Of a DNA stretch of 49,277 nucleotides, positions 19,337 to 28,187 are shown piece after piece; positions within the stretch are counted from its first letter, which is position 1; each line of letters starts with the position of its first letter. The notes beneath the pieces were generated by a model that worked only from the letters and a program-made list of their open reading frames with translations, had not been told where the DNA came from and searched no databases. The translations under genes were made by a program, and so were the position numbers. The stretch comes from an uncultured Bacteroidota bacterium (GTDB taxonomy: Bacteria; Bacteroidota; Bacteroidia; AKYH767-A; OLB10): positions 1 to 49,277 of the forward strand of contig CAINEC010000090.1 of assembly GCA_903847585.1 (NCBI GenBank). The letters run 5' to 3'.

Positions 19337-20518
19337 ATGCAACCACAATATTATTTTACTTCTCCAGATCCTGATTATTTACCTAAGGGCGCAGTAGATC
19401 CACTTGGATTCCAAGTAATATGGCAGCATCAAGGGAAAAAATTAATTCCGTACCTATCAACAGTTAGTATTCTTGCAAGGGATTTTCAAGTCCTTTGCAT
19501 AGCTCGTTATTTATATGGTCATGATAAAGAAGCTGGTTGGCCAAAATATTTTCTGCGATTTGAGCAGCTAATGGCGTATGCTCGTTGTATCAAATTTCCA
19601 CGTGTTGGTTTCAACGGTGTAGATAGAGTTAGAAATCGTGTAAATGAATTAAATCGTTTTCCTATCAGTAATAATCCCAATGATGAAATACTTTCGAATC
19701 AACGTTCTTACGGTGTTTGGGGTAAGTATATTCGTCCTTTTTTGGATATCGGGTTTGATAAGGATGAAATGTTTTATAAAATTTATGGAGATAAATTAAA
19801 TCCACTTTTACAACTTCCCGAATTTAAAAATATCATTCAAAAGCTAAAAACAGGAGAACGTTTTACGATTGATCGTGAGTTAATACAAATAATATTTCCT
19901 TTGTTCGATTTTGAAAAAAATGAAAAAGAATTTTTGGTAAATAAAATTATGCGATTTGAAGCTGCAGATGCATATCAAAATCGTTTATTTGATTTTATTA
20001 GTACAACGAAACAACAAGGAGAATTTAAACTGTATGATTTCCTTGCTCAATTTTCAAATTATTTAAGTAAGGAGGAGACCACATTAAAAGAGATGATTCT
20101 CTGGCATGAACAAACAGAAAAAGTGTTAAGTCCTATAAGTACTATTTTTCGCTACTTGCAAACGAAACCATTGTGGACAAAAGATGAAATACAAAAAGAC
20201 GAATATATTACCAATTGTAAATTAGATACAGGTTTTAGATTTCCATCAGGAGAAAAAAATTATGATTTGTTAAATCATTTTCGAGATCTGATGAAAGGAA
20301 ATAATTGGAATATAATAGAAGCATTGCACGAAAGAAATTGTGAGGTGACTACATGGCGAGGTGGCGCTTCGTGGATAACAATCAATAAAGACTTATTGGA
20401 AGTTCGTCATTCAGATGGGGCTAAAATAAAGAAAGAGTTCAACCCTCAAGTGCATCAAGAGAATGAATACTTCATTCCAACCTTCATTTCTATTTACCAA
20501 CAATTGATGCAAGCATGA
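19337..20518 (+). CDS. Unknown 393-aa component of the four-gene operon
   Basis: The ATG at 19337 begins MQPQYYFTSPDPDYLPKGA, followed by PLGFQVIWQHQGKKLIPYLS and STVSILARDFQVLCIARYLY. The sequence is soluble, mixed alpha/beta, with no signal peptide or membrane helix. I do not recognise the family. KFPRVGFNGVDRVRNRVNEL is charged and helical. The C-terminal RGGASWITINKDLLEVRHSDGAK could be a small beta domain. There is no obvious nuclease, ATPase or methylase signature. It overlaps the next gene by the 4-bp ATGA, a sign of translational coupling, and its conserved position between the small protein and the PLD protein suggests a structural or recognition subunit. Confidence 0.72.
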   Translation: MQPQYYFTSPDPDYLPKGAVDPLGFQVIWQHQGKKLIPYLSTVSILARDFQVLCIARYLYGHDKEAGWPKYFLRFEQLMAYARCIKFPRVGFNGVDRVRNRVNELNRFPISNNPNDEILSNQRSYGVWGKYIRPFLDIGFDKDEMFYKIYGDKLNPLLQLPEFKNIIQKLKTGERFTIDRELIQIIFPLFDFEKNEKEFLVNKIMRFEAADAYQNRLFDFISTTKQQGEFKLYDFLAQFSNYLSKEETTLKEMILWHEQTEKVLSPISTIFRYLQTKPLWTKDEIQKDEYITNCKLDTGFRFPSGEKNYDLLNHFRDLMKGNNWNIIEALHERNCEVTTWRGGASWITINKDLLEVRHSDGAKIKKEFNPQVHQENEYFIPTFISIYQQLMQA

Positions 20519-22530
20519 GTAAAATTGGCGATTATCAATTAAAGCAACAGCTCAAAGATTTAATTGCGGGTAGAACTGTTAAGGCAGCGCTTTTTCATAC
20601 CTTCAATTTTAGTCCTCGATTTTTTGAAAATTACATCATGCCCTTGTTGGTTCCATCGCAACGCTTTCTCAATAATGAAATTGCAAATCATATTGTATGG
20701 CGTAACTTGTATAAAGAACAACACGTTCCTCCCATAACTGTTTATTTCGATCAAGATGCTAAAGATGTAGCTGGTGGTCCTATGCTTGATTATGATTTTA
20801 AGGCTGTGCGAATGCCCACTGTAGGAAAGTACAAAGGGAACTTTCATCCAAAGCATTCTTTTATTTTAGTAGAGAATGAAAATAGAGTAGAGGAGTTATT
20901 AATTATTGTTGGTTCAAATAATATTACGCAAAATGGATGGTGTGAAAACATCGAATGCATCGCACAAATTGTACTGAATCAGCAACGCTATTATCCTATT
21001 TCGCTTTGTTCAAGCTTTCAAGAATTTATTCGTAATACAGCTTCACACTTTGGTGGTAATATTTTATCAGCTGCAGAGGAAAAAGTCATCAAGTCGTTAA
21101 ACAGAATAAATGCTAAGAATCAAAATGCTCCTGTGTTTTATGATTCGATGCAAGGTTCATTTATGGATTTTTTAGAGCAAAATATTTTTGAAAAAGATCA
21201 TATACGCACAATCGAAATTCAAAGTCCTTATTTTTCGAACGATGCCGCATTGGTAGATCAGTTAATTGCAAAGGGAATAAAAGTACATATACAGGCTCCG
21301 CTCCGTGATGGATTAATGCAAATAGAGCAAGAAGTATTTGAGATGTATTCTAACAAAGGAGTAGTTTGGTATTACCCCGATAATACGTCGAGAAATAGTC
21401 ATCGTAAAATTTATCGTTTACATGGCCAAGGGAAAATGTATACCATTATTGGCTCTGTTAATTTTACAAATCCTGCATGGCGAGGATATTCTGAAAAGGC
21501 TAAACAAATTTTTAATATCGAGAGTGCTTTGTTATTTGAACAAAAAGTAGAGAAGCCAATTTATTTACTGGAAAAAATCTTGAAGCCGGAACATTTTCGA
21601 TTTATGGAGCCGGTAAAAACAGAAGAAGCTAATTTTGAACGTAACGAAGTGCCTGAGATATATTTTGAAATCGATTGGACATTAAAGCGATTAACATGGA
21701 ATAATAAGTCTAAGGCAAAATGTATTTTACAATTACCAGGCGATATTGAACAAGAGTTATTTTCAAAAGGATTTATTGATTTCACGCAACAGCAGCATGG
21801 AGAAGCAATGCTCGATGCCTTAGCGCGTAATTCACTACTAACGGTGGTGGAGCAACGAGAAAAGGAAGAAGTAAAGCACTTGTACTACATGACTCAAATT
21901 GGATTTGGGCAGCGTCCTTCTCATTTTTTTATTACTCCTTCGGATATGATTGATGCCTGGGACTTGCTTGGAAAGGATAGTGAAGTATTACGGGAGTGGT
22001 TTGAAAATACATTTGAGCGTTTAACGGATTTAATGCAAGATGAAAGTGGGAAAATAATAGAAGGAGAAGTAGCTAAAAAAAGTTTATTAAACGATATGGC
22101 TCGTCAGTTTTATGGATTATCGAAGCTCGAAGAAAATTTATTTGACGATAAGAAATTGAAACAATCGGAGAAACAAAAACAGAAACATTTTCAATCGATT
22201 GTTTATTATTTAACGCATGATAATGTTGATACGCTCTTGAACTATATACGTGGAATACAAAAGCTGCATCAAGAAGGTGGAATCATGCATAGCTACTACT
22301 GGTTGCTCTTACAAATTGTGAAATTACGTTTTTATGAAAATAACAATTTGAAAAAATTCAGTAAGCAATGCGGAGGAGAAGATGGTTATAAAGCAATTAA
22401 AAAAATGACTGATCAGCGTATCACGATGATAAATGAATTATCGGATAAAGTAGAAAGTAGTTTTGAGGTAGATAAGAAATTATTACAATGGACAATTAAA
22501 AATCTTCAATTCGGAAATGGAGTATATTAA
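20515..22530 (+). CDS. Phospholipase D-fold protein, putative nuclease of the four-gene operon
   Basis: 671 residues. Two half-sites of the PLD fold are visible. The first is HPKHSFI with GSNNITQNG (His111, Lys113, Ser134, Asn135). The second is HRKIYRL with GSVNFTNPAW (His296, Lys298, Ser314, Asn316). Each keeps the HxK and the GSxN element, but the Asp usually four residues after the Lys is missing in both. That is seen in several nuclease-type PLD proteins, so activity is plausible but unproven. Residues 340-671 are a helical C-terminal region. It overlaps its neighbours by 4 bp upstream and 14 bp downstream. In a helicase operon this is the probable DNA-cutting or DNA-binding subunit. Confidence 0.82.
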   Translation: MSKIGDYQLKQQLKDLIAGRTVKAALFHTFNFSPRFFENYIMPLLVPSQRFLNNEIANHIVWRNLYKEQHVPPITVYFDQDAKDVAGGPMLDYDFKAVRMPTVGKYKGNFHPKHSFILVENENRVEELLIIVGSNNITQNGWCENIECIAQIVLNQQRYYPISLCSSFQEFIRNTASHFGGNILSAAEEKVIKSLNRINAKNQNAPVFYDSMQGSFMDFLEQNIFEKDHIRTIEIQSPYFSNDAALVDQLIAKGIKVHIQAPLRDGLMQIEQEVFEMYSNKGVVWYYPDNTSRNSHRKIYRLHGQGKMYTIIGSVNFTNPAWRGYSEKAKQIFNIESALLFEQKVEKPIYLLEKILKPEHFRFMEPVKTEEANFERNEVPEIYFEIDWTLKRLTWNNKSKAKCILQLPGDIEQELFSKGFIDFTQQQHGEAMLDALARNSLLTVVEQREKEEVKHLYYMTQIGFGQRPSHFFITPSDMIDAWDLLGKDSEVLREWFENTFERLTDLMQDESGKIIEGEVAKKSLLNDMARQFYGLSKLEENLFDDKKLKQSEKQKQKHFQSIVYYLTHDNVDTLLNYIRGIQKLHQEGGIMHSYYWLLLQIVKLRFYENNNLKKFSKQCGGEDGYKAIKKMTDQRITMINELSDKVESSFEVDKKLLQWTIKNLQFGNGVY

Positions 22531-25500
22531 CGATAGTACAATTCGAAGAATCCTGAATTTACAGGGGAGTCCGCTCATCCATAAAAGTATTGCCGATCGT
22601 CAAATTGAAGTAATACGAAAGGGGTATAATTATCTTTCACAAGATGGGAATAATGCCCTTTACATAGCGGATGAAGTAGGTTTAGGCAAAACGTATATTG
22701 CTTTAGGAATTGCTTCTTTACTACGCCATTTTTCTACCAATCCAGAAACGCATCAAGATGTAATTATTGTCCCAAAGAATAATTTGCAATTAAAATGGCG
22801 GAAAGAGATTTTACAATTTTCAAATAACAATTATCAATTATTAGATAACCGCGTAAAGTCAGTTATCGGTAAGCCTACCGGAGAAATACAAATTCATCAT
22901 CAGTTGGAAGCTATTGCTGCTGATGTGCCTACATATCATTTGTATCGTAGCTCTAGTTTTTCGTTTGGTTTATCAATTCATGAGAAAACAAATTTAATTG
23001 AAGAGCTGCAAGAATGTTTTATTGATCCTGTTTCAATAGCCTATCTTGAGCAGGCGAAAGTATTAGGATATTTCAGAGAGCAGAATAAAGGTCTTCTGAA
23101 AAAATTCTGTGCGTATTTAATGGCCATCACGAATCCAACAATTGAATTATTGATTGTAGATGAAGGTCATAATTTCAAAACAGGTCCTGGAAGTTTAGAG
23201 AATGCAGAAGTAGCAGCTCGTAATGCAGTGGCATCACGTTTCTTCGGATTAAAAATGAATACAGCGGAAGATGTAAAAATATTTTCAGATTTTCCTGAAT
23301 TAAAAAACCAGATAAAACCTAAGGTTCAAAAACTGATTGTTTTATCGGCTACACCAAAGACGTATAGTTTAATTGAAATTAAAAATCAGCTTGATTGTTT
23401 TTTACCAAATCATATTTTAAGTGGTTGTAAACGCGAAAAAGAAATTCAAGAAAAACTTCCTTACTTTTTAATTCGTGGTAAAATGGAATATACCATTCGT
23501 GATGTGCGACATACACGTAATCAATGTCGCTTTGAACATCGCAATGGAAATGCTATTAAGGCCAAAGATGCCGCACCAATACAATTGCAAGAGGGAGAGC
23601 AAGCGCTTTTCATGGGATTATTACAATACAATACTATCCGACATTTAAATCAAAAACACAATGGCAATGTAGAGATGGGAATGTTAGCTGGATTTGAAAC
23701 CTATCGTTTAGATGCGCAAAAATTTTTGAAAGATGAGCCGGAGTATGAAGACACACGTTCTACAAGAATTAATAAGTCGCAAGACCAACCCATCTTAGAA
23801 CAATTAATGCAATCGTGGAGTGAAGAGTTCGTAGATGCACCACCGCATCCTAAACAATCAGTGATGGTAGATGCATTATTAGAAATGATGAAGCGTGGTG
23901 AGAAAGCATTGATATTTGTAAGGCGCGTTGCTTCTGCTTATGAATTAGAACAACGATTAATGCAACGATGGCAGAAAGAAGTAATAGCACCTGAATTAAA
24001 AAACCATTGGAGTAAGGTGCTACCTAGTGTTCAACTAAATGCACTAATAAATGCTTTTGAAGAACATGAGGAGAATAAACAATTACGTGAAAATATTGAT
24101 GATATTATAGCTAGCACGATTGAGCGCTTATTAAAAAATCGTTTTGGATTCGATTTTCAATTTATAAAACAAGTTTCAGCTAAGGAAACATCAATTGAGA
24201 ATGCACTGAAAACCGGACTTTATTATTTATACCATCATATAAAAATAGTAGATAAAGATGGTTCATTTAAAGACGGATTGATGCGACAAACTCGTGTAAG
24301 TAAATTTAAAGTAGAGTGGTTGGAGCTAGCCTATCAACTGTTGAAAAAGGAATATGGTAATTGGAGTCCATTTGTTGATGACGGAATAAAAGAACACGAG
24401 GAAGAAGAACCAGATGCTTACTTCTTTCACTCCTATTTTCAGACCCCAGCGGCAGGTCCTTTTAAGCGAAAAAGTTTATATCAAAAGGATTGGTTTGATC
24501 CTAATTATTTTTTAATTAATAAACACTTTCAACTCTTCGATTTTAATGAGGAGGCTTTGAAGAAGCAAAATATACATGCGAAAGATCAATCTGACTTAAA
24601 AGAAATTCAAGAAATATTTATCAAACATAGTTTGAAAGAAAATTATGTAGAAAAGCAATTAAACGAAAGTGATTATCCTGGAATGCTTTTTAAAAACAAC
24701 TTAATAACTACGTTGATGACGGATTTATTAAGTGAGGAAGTGTCAGATTTTATTCAAGAGTATTCAAGCAAAGGAATTGAATCGTTAATTCATGAGTTAA
24801 GAACATTATCGACCATATTACGAAGTATATTAAGAAATGGAAGTGGATTTCTTCCTGTGTTTATAGCAGCGCATGTACAAGGAAATATCGAAACAAACTT
24901 TCTAATATTACTTAAAAAGAAAGACAGTATATTTCAACTTGTAACAAACGAGTTAAAAGCAATTGTTCGTGATTATCGTTTATTGCGCGCGGTAAATTTT
25001 CCAGATAGTGATCGAATAAGTGAAATAGAAAATAAGTTATTATATCAAACACCTATTAAAGGTTTAACAGGATCTAACAAGAGCAAGGGCAAATGGGCAA
25101 CACAATTTAGAATGCCAGGATTTCCTTATGCGCTTATTACAACAGATATTTTTAGAGAGGGAGAAGATTTGCATACTTACTGTGATAACATTTATCATTA
25201 TGGAATTGCATGGAACTGTACCGATATGGAACAACGTACAGGAAGAATAGATAGAATTAATTCGCTAAGTCACCGAGCAATGTCGAAAGATCAAGCAGTT
25301 AATTTCGACAATCAGATTCATGTATTTTATCCTTATGTCCAAAAGACATTAGAGGTAAATCAGGTACATAAACTTTTCACGAATATTAACAGCTTTGTAA
25401 AATCATTTGATATTGTTGATTCAATAAATGATGATGGCTTGGTAGAGACAAGTTTGAAAGTAGAAGAGATGCCATCCGTTATTGATAAGCCGCTACATTC

Positions 25501-26011
25501 GCAATTTGAGCATGATAAGTTTAAGAGTGATGTAAAGCAAGGAACTATCAAACATATTCAAAATCGAATTGGTAAATCTAAAGAAGAGGTCCTTCAAGTT
25601 TTAAAAGAAATCAATAAGAAATTAAATACGAATGGCGAATATTATTTCACGCCTTCATTGGATGAAAATGAATTTATTATTCGTGCTGTTATGAAGTTGA
25701 ATGAAGATGATGAACGTCGCGGCCCATTTCAAATAAAAGTTCAAAATGATGATGTGCCGGGGAACTTCAATATTGAAGTTGCTGCTTACTTATTTAAGCA
25801 ATCATCAAAGATCATGAAGGTTGTAGCTAATGAAAAAAGCTTAGAGCATTATAAAGTTATAGAAATAGAGGATTATTATGCGCTATCATACATCGAATCG
25901 TTAAATGAAATCCTAGCTGCTAACTTTTATGAAAGGCTTTATGCATTACTGCGCTATACCGATCATTTAGAAAGACAGTCAACCAATTTTGATTTGAGCG
26001 TATTTGAGTAA
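22517..26011 (+). CDS. SNF2-like DEAD/DEAH-box helicase of the four-gene operon
   Basis: 1164 residues. Motif I is ADEVGLGKT (about 51-59), motif Ia VPKNNLQLKW, motif II VDEGHNF (about 214-220, a DEGH variant of DEAH), motif III LSATP (about 276). The C-terminal RecA domain carries TTDIFREGEDLHTYCDNIYH and EQRTGRIDRIN (about 873-918), motifs V and VI of superfamily 2. A helical insertion of about 500 residues separates the two RecA halves, which is common in SNF2-type enzymes of restriction and defence loci. It should couple ATP hydrolysis to translocation on double-stranded DNA and so supply the motor of the operon. It ends 4 bp before the purN remnant. Codon use is AT-rich like the rest of the operon. 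Confidence 0.88.
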   Translation: MEYINDSTIRRILNLQGSPLIHKSIADRQIEVIRKGYNYLSQDGNNALYIADEVGLGKTYIALGIASLLRHFSTNPETHQDVIIVPKNNLQLKWRKEILQFSNNNYQLLDNRVKSVIGKPTGEIQIHHQLEAIAADVPTYHLYRSSSFSFGLSIHEKTNLIEELQECFIDPVSIAYLEQAKVLGYFREQNKGLLKKFCAYLMAITNPTIELLIVDEGHNFKTGPGSLENAEVAARNAVASRFFGLKMNTAEDVKIFSDFPELKNQIKPKVQKLIVLSATPKTYSLIEIKNQLDCFLPNHILSGCKREKEIQEKLPYFLIRGKMEYTIRDVRHTRNQCRFEHRNGNAIKAKDAAPIQLQEGEQALFMGLLQYNTIRHLNQKHNGNVEMGMLAGFETYRLDAQKFLKDEPEYEDTRSTRINKSQDQPILEQLMQSWSEEFVDAPPHPKQSVMVDALLEMMKRGEKALIFVRRVASAYELEQRLMQRWQKEVIAPELKNHWSKVLPSVQLNALINAFEEHEENKQLRENIDDIIASTIERLLKNRFGFDFQFIKQVSAKETSIENALKTGLYYLYHHIKIVDKDGSFKDGLMRQTRVSKFKVEWLELAYQLLKKEYGNWSPFVDDGIKEHEEEEPDAYFFHSYFQTPAAGPFKRKSLYQKDWFDPNYFLINKHFQLFDFNEEALKKQNIHAKDQSDLKEIQEIFIKHSLKENYVEKQLNESDYPGMLFKNNLITTLMTDLLSEEVSDFIQEYSSKGIESLIHELRTLSTILRSILRNGSGFLPVFIAAHVQGNIETNFLILLKKKDSIFQLVTNELKAIVRDYRLLRAVNFPDSDRISEIENKLLYQTPIKGLTGSNKSKGKWATQFRMPGFPYALITTDIFREGEDLHTYCDNIYHYGIAWNCTDMEQRTGRIDRINSLSHRAMSKDQAVNFDNQIHVFYPYVQKTLEVNQVHKLFTNINSFVKSFDIVDSINDDGLVETSLKVEEMPSVIDKPLHSQFEHDKFKSDVKQGTIKHIQNRIGKSKEEVLQVLKEINKKLNTNGEYYFTPSLDENEFIIRAVMKLNEDDERRGPFQIKVQNDDVPGNFNIEVAAYLFKQSSKIMKVVANEKSLEHYKVIEIEDYYALSYIESLNEILAANFYERLYALLRYTDHLERQSTNFDLSVFE

Positions 26012-26015
26012 TGAA

Positions 26016-26110
26016 TTACATTTTTTCTATTTGCGATATTATCACCCTAGCAAAATGCTCTTTCTCCAACGCTGCAATCTTTTCGGCTACGCGCTCGGGT
26101 GAGTCGGTAG
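26016..26110 (-). pseudogene. Remnant of a second purN 3' end (direct repeat, left copy)
   Basis: On the minus strand this reads TDSPERVAEKIAALEKEHFA then RVIISQIEKM and a stop at 26016-26018. It matches purN (27643-27712) at 66 of 70 bases over 26041-26110. All four mismatches fall at third codon positions and are silent. After VI the remnant continues to a different C-terminus from the intact gene. A TAA lies directly upstream of the fragment. It is therefore the tail of a divergent purN allele, not a copy of the resident gene. It abuts the helicase stop by 4 bp and marks the right edge of module B. Confidence 0.87.
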
Positions 26111-26119
26111 TTTAAAAAA

Positions 26120-27436
26120 CTATTTATCCTGTAATTTCATTACAGCATACAAAGGAATAATTTGTATTTGATTTAATACTCCAAAATTTTCGAGAGAAAG
26201 TCGGTAGCCTAGACTTCGTTTTTTTTCCTCTAAAAACAAGTACATACTTTGCATACTGCCTTTGGTTCCAGATTTCACTTCTAATGGGTAAATGTTATTT
26301 TCTTTTGAAATGACATAATCTACTTCGGCTTGGCTATTACGAGAATCGCGTTGCCAATAGTAAAGTGATAATGGAACGTAAGGGTCGGCAGTTTTAATTA
26401 ACTCTAAGCCTACATACAATTCAGCAATGTTTCCTTTGTTAATCACATCAATATTATCTGCTAACATTAGCGACGAAAGATCAAGACCTAATAAACGTTG
26501 GTAAACGCCTGTGTCGTAAATCAAGTACTTTACTTTTTTCGGATTTATTTCAGCACCCAACGGAACACCATTAGCCGAAGTATGTGTTACCGGATAAATT
26601 AATCCTGCCATTTCTAGCAACTGCAATGCTTCTTTAATTTGTCGGGCATATAAAGTTGCATTTGGATAAGTGTATGAGAATTTGTTTCCTGTTTGATAAA
26701 CAACACTGTTAAACACTTCTATTAAGCGAGAGGAAGGAACCTTTGTTTTGTATTTAGCAAAGTCATCCTGAATAGATAGTTGTAAATCGTTTAAAATGGT
26801 TTGCACCTCCAATAAACTTTTATTCTGTACATAGGTTCGTACCACTTCTGGCATTCCTCCGATCAATAAAAAAACTTTATATAAAGCAATTAGTTTATCG
26901 TGGATGCTATCAGGCAAAGAAGTTTTAATATCGTGTTCGAGCAGATGATTAGAAAGATTGTTTTCTCCCATTGCATTTAGAAATTCTGAGAAGCACATTG
27001 GGTACATAAACAAAGAACGAATTCTTCCAACACCAAACGAAGGTAGTTCGGCAAGTGCAAATTCAAGCAATGAGCCTGCTGCAATTACGTGTAGCGCTGG
27101 TAGTTTTTCATAGAAATAACGCAACGCTTTTAGGGCAGGCAAACACGATTGTATTTCATCTAAAAAAAGTAAGGTCTCACCAGCATGAATAGGAGTATTT
27201 GTTAATAGTTCTAGTTGTTGGCAGATTTCTTCAATCGAGTAATCCTGATTGAACAGTTGATGATAAGTAGTGTTTTCATCAAAATTGATATAAACAAAGT
27301 GCTTAAATTGCTCCCCAAGACGCTTAACAGCACTGGTTTTACCTACCTGCCGAGCGCCTCTTAACAACAAAGGCTTACGGTTGGCCTCTGTTTTCCATTT
27401 AATTAACTGATTATCAATATTTCTTACTAAATACAT
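26120..27436 (-). CDS. AAA ATPase with DUF4143 and PD-(D/E)xK-like C-terminus
   Basis: I place the start at the ATG at 27436 (MYLVRNIDNQLIKWK), giving 438 residues; the longer frame from 27496 only translates the tandem repeats. Walker A is LLLRGARQVGKT (residues 23-34) and Walker B TLLFLDEIQSC (Asp93, Glu94). The C-terminal DUF4143 part contains EVDYVIS and YPLEVKSG, the residues of a PD-(D/E)xK-like fold. Members of this family are abundant and mobile in Bacteroidota and archaea, with unsettled function; nucleic-acid processing and defence roles are proposed. It is the only gene of module C, between the purN remnant and purN. Confidence 0.85.
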   Translation of the reverse strand: MYLVRNIDNQLIKWKTEANRKPLLLRGARQVGKTSAVKRLGEQFKHFVYINFDENTTYHQLFNQDYSIEEICQQLELLTNTPIHAGETLLFLDEIQSCLPALKALRYFYEKLPALHVIAAGSLLEFALAELPSFGVGRIRSLFMYPMCFSEFLNAMGENNLSNHLLEHDIKTSLPDSIHDKLIALYKVFLLIGGMPEVVRTYVQNKSLLEVQTILNDLQLSIQDDFAKYKTKVPSSRLIEVFNSVVYQTGNKFSYTYPNATLYARQIKEALQLLEMAGLIYPVTHTSANGVPLGAEINPKKVKYLIYDTGVYQRLLGLDLSSLMLADNIDVINKGNIAELYVGLELIKTADPYVPLSLYYWQRDSRNSQAEVDYVISKENNIYPLEVKSGTKGSMQSMYLFLEEKKRSLGYRLSLENFGVLNQIQIIPLYAVMKLQDK

Positions 27437-27440
27437 GCAA

Positions 27441-27530
27441 TTTTTGTCGAAAATCCAAACCAATATTACATCATTTTTGTCGAAAATCCAAACCAATAAT
27501 CTCTCATTTTTGTCGAAAATCCAAACCGAA
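27441..27530 (-). repeat. Three 33-bp tandem repeats upstream of the AAA ATPase
   Basis: A 24-base core starts at 27441, 27474 and 27507, an exact 33-bp period, with 9 variable bases after each core. The first two cores are identical; the third differs only in its last bases. On the gene's strand the core reads TTTGGATTTTCGACAAAAA and ends 4 bp from the ATPase start codon. Position and phasing, about three helical turns, fit an operator array or repeat-based leader. There are too few units with too short spacers for a CRISPR. Confidence 0.85.
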
Positions 27531-27611
27531 GGGTTCTATTTGGACATTAAGCAGGTCTAAATTTCAAAAAATCACCTTTTAGTTTTCTCTGCTTTTCGTT
27601 GAGACGATTGC

Positions 27612-28187
27612 TTACAAAGTAATACCTTCCACCACCTCTGTAATCACCCTTGCAAAATGCTCTTTCTCCAACGCAGCAATCTTTTCGGCTACGCGTTCAG
27701 GTGAGTCGGTAGGTTCAACGGCAGTGCGTGCCTGGAAAAGTATTTTGCCTTCGTCGTAATGTTCGTTTACTTCGTGGATAGTGATGCCCGTTTCTGTTTC
27801 GCCGGCTGCTACCACCGCACGATGTACGTGCATTCCATACATTCCCTTACCTCCAAATTTCGGTAATAACGCAGGATGTAAATTGAAGATCTTTCCTGGG
27901 TAATTAGCAATCCACTCATGAGGTACTAACTTCAAATAACCAGCAAGCACTAACACATCAATATGATGCTCCTTTAAAAGTGCTACTACTTGATCGGGAT
28001 TGTTTAATAATTCTTTGTTCAAATAAATTGCTTGCACATGATGCTTTTCAGCAACAGCAAAAACACCTGCTTCTTTTCGATCAGATAATATCAGCGCTAC
28101 CTCAATAGAAGCATGATTCACTAAATGAGAACATAAGCTATCCGCATTACTTCCCTTCCCTGATGCGAAAATGGCGATTCGTTTCAT
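27612..28187 (-). CDS. purN: Phosphoribosylglycinamide formyltransferase
   Basis: A 191-residue GART enzyme that transfers a formyl group from 10-formyl-THF to GAR in purine synthesis. It begins MKRIAIFASGKGSNADSL, the phosphate-binding loop. The 10-formyl-THF site includes VLAGYLKLVP and FNLHPALLPKFGGKGMYG with the catalytic Asn-His pair, followed by TGITIHEVNEHYDEG and the catalytic Asp. I chose the ATG at 28187 because the longer frame from 28268 precedes it with an AT-rich non-family stretch. The last ten residues (ITEVVEGITL) differ from those of the remnant at 26016-26110. Convergent to dxs across the island, which makes the two genes its borders. Confidence 0.94.
   Translation of the reverse strand: MKRIAIFASGKGSNADSLCSHLVNHASIEVALILSDRKEAGVFAVAEKHHVQAIYLNKELLNNPDQVVALLKEHHIDVLVLAGYLKLVPHEWIANYPGKIFNLHPALLPKFGGKGMYGMHVHRAVVAAGETETGITIHEVNEHYDEGKILFQARTAVEPTDSPERVAEKIAALEKEHFARVITEVVEGITL
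27643..27712 (-). repeat. Direct repeat, right copy (within the purN 3' region)
   Basis: This 70-bp stretch of purN recurs at 26041-26110 in the same orientation, 66 of 70 identical, and the similarity stops sharply at both ends. The pair encloses the AAA ATPase of module C. Confidence 0.9.

Noticed and set aside
18809-26011. DISARM or BREX locus
   Set aside because: No DUF1998 gene, PglZ, BrxC-like ATPase or methylase within the operon; only the helicase and PLD are shared in type.
27441-27530. Possible CRISPR array
   Set aside because: Only three units, 9-bp spacers and no cas genes. The repeat abuts a start codon, so it is a tandem repeat.
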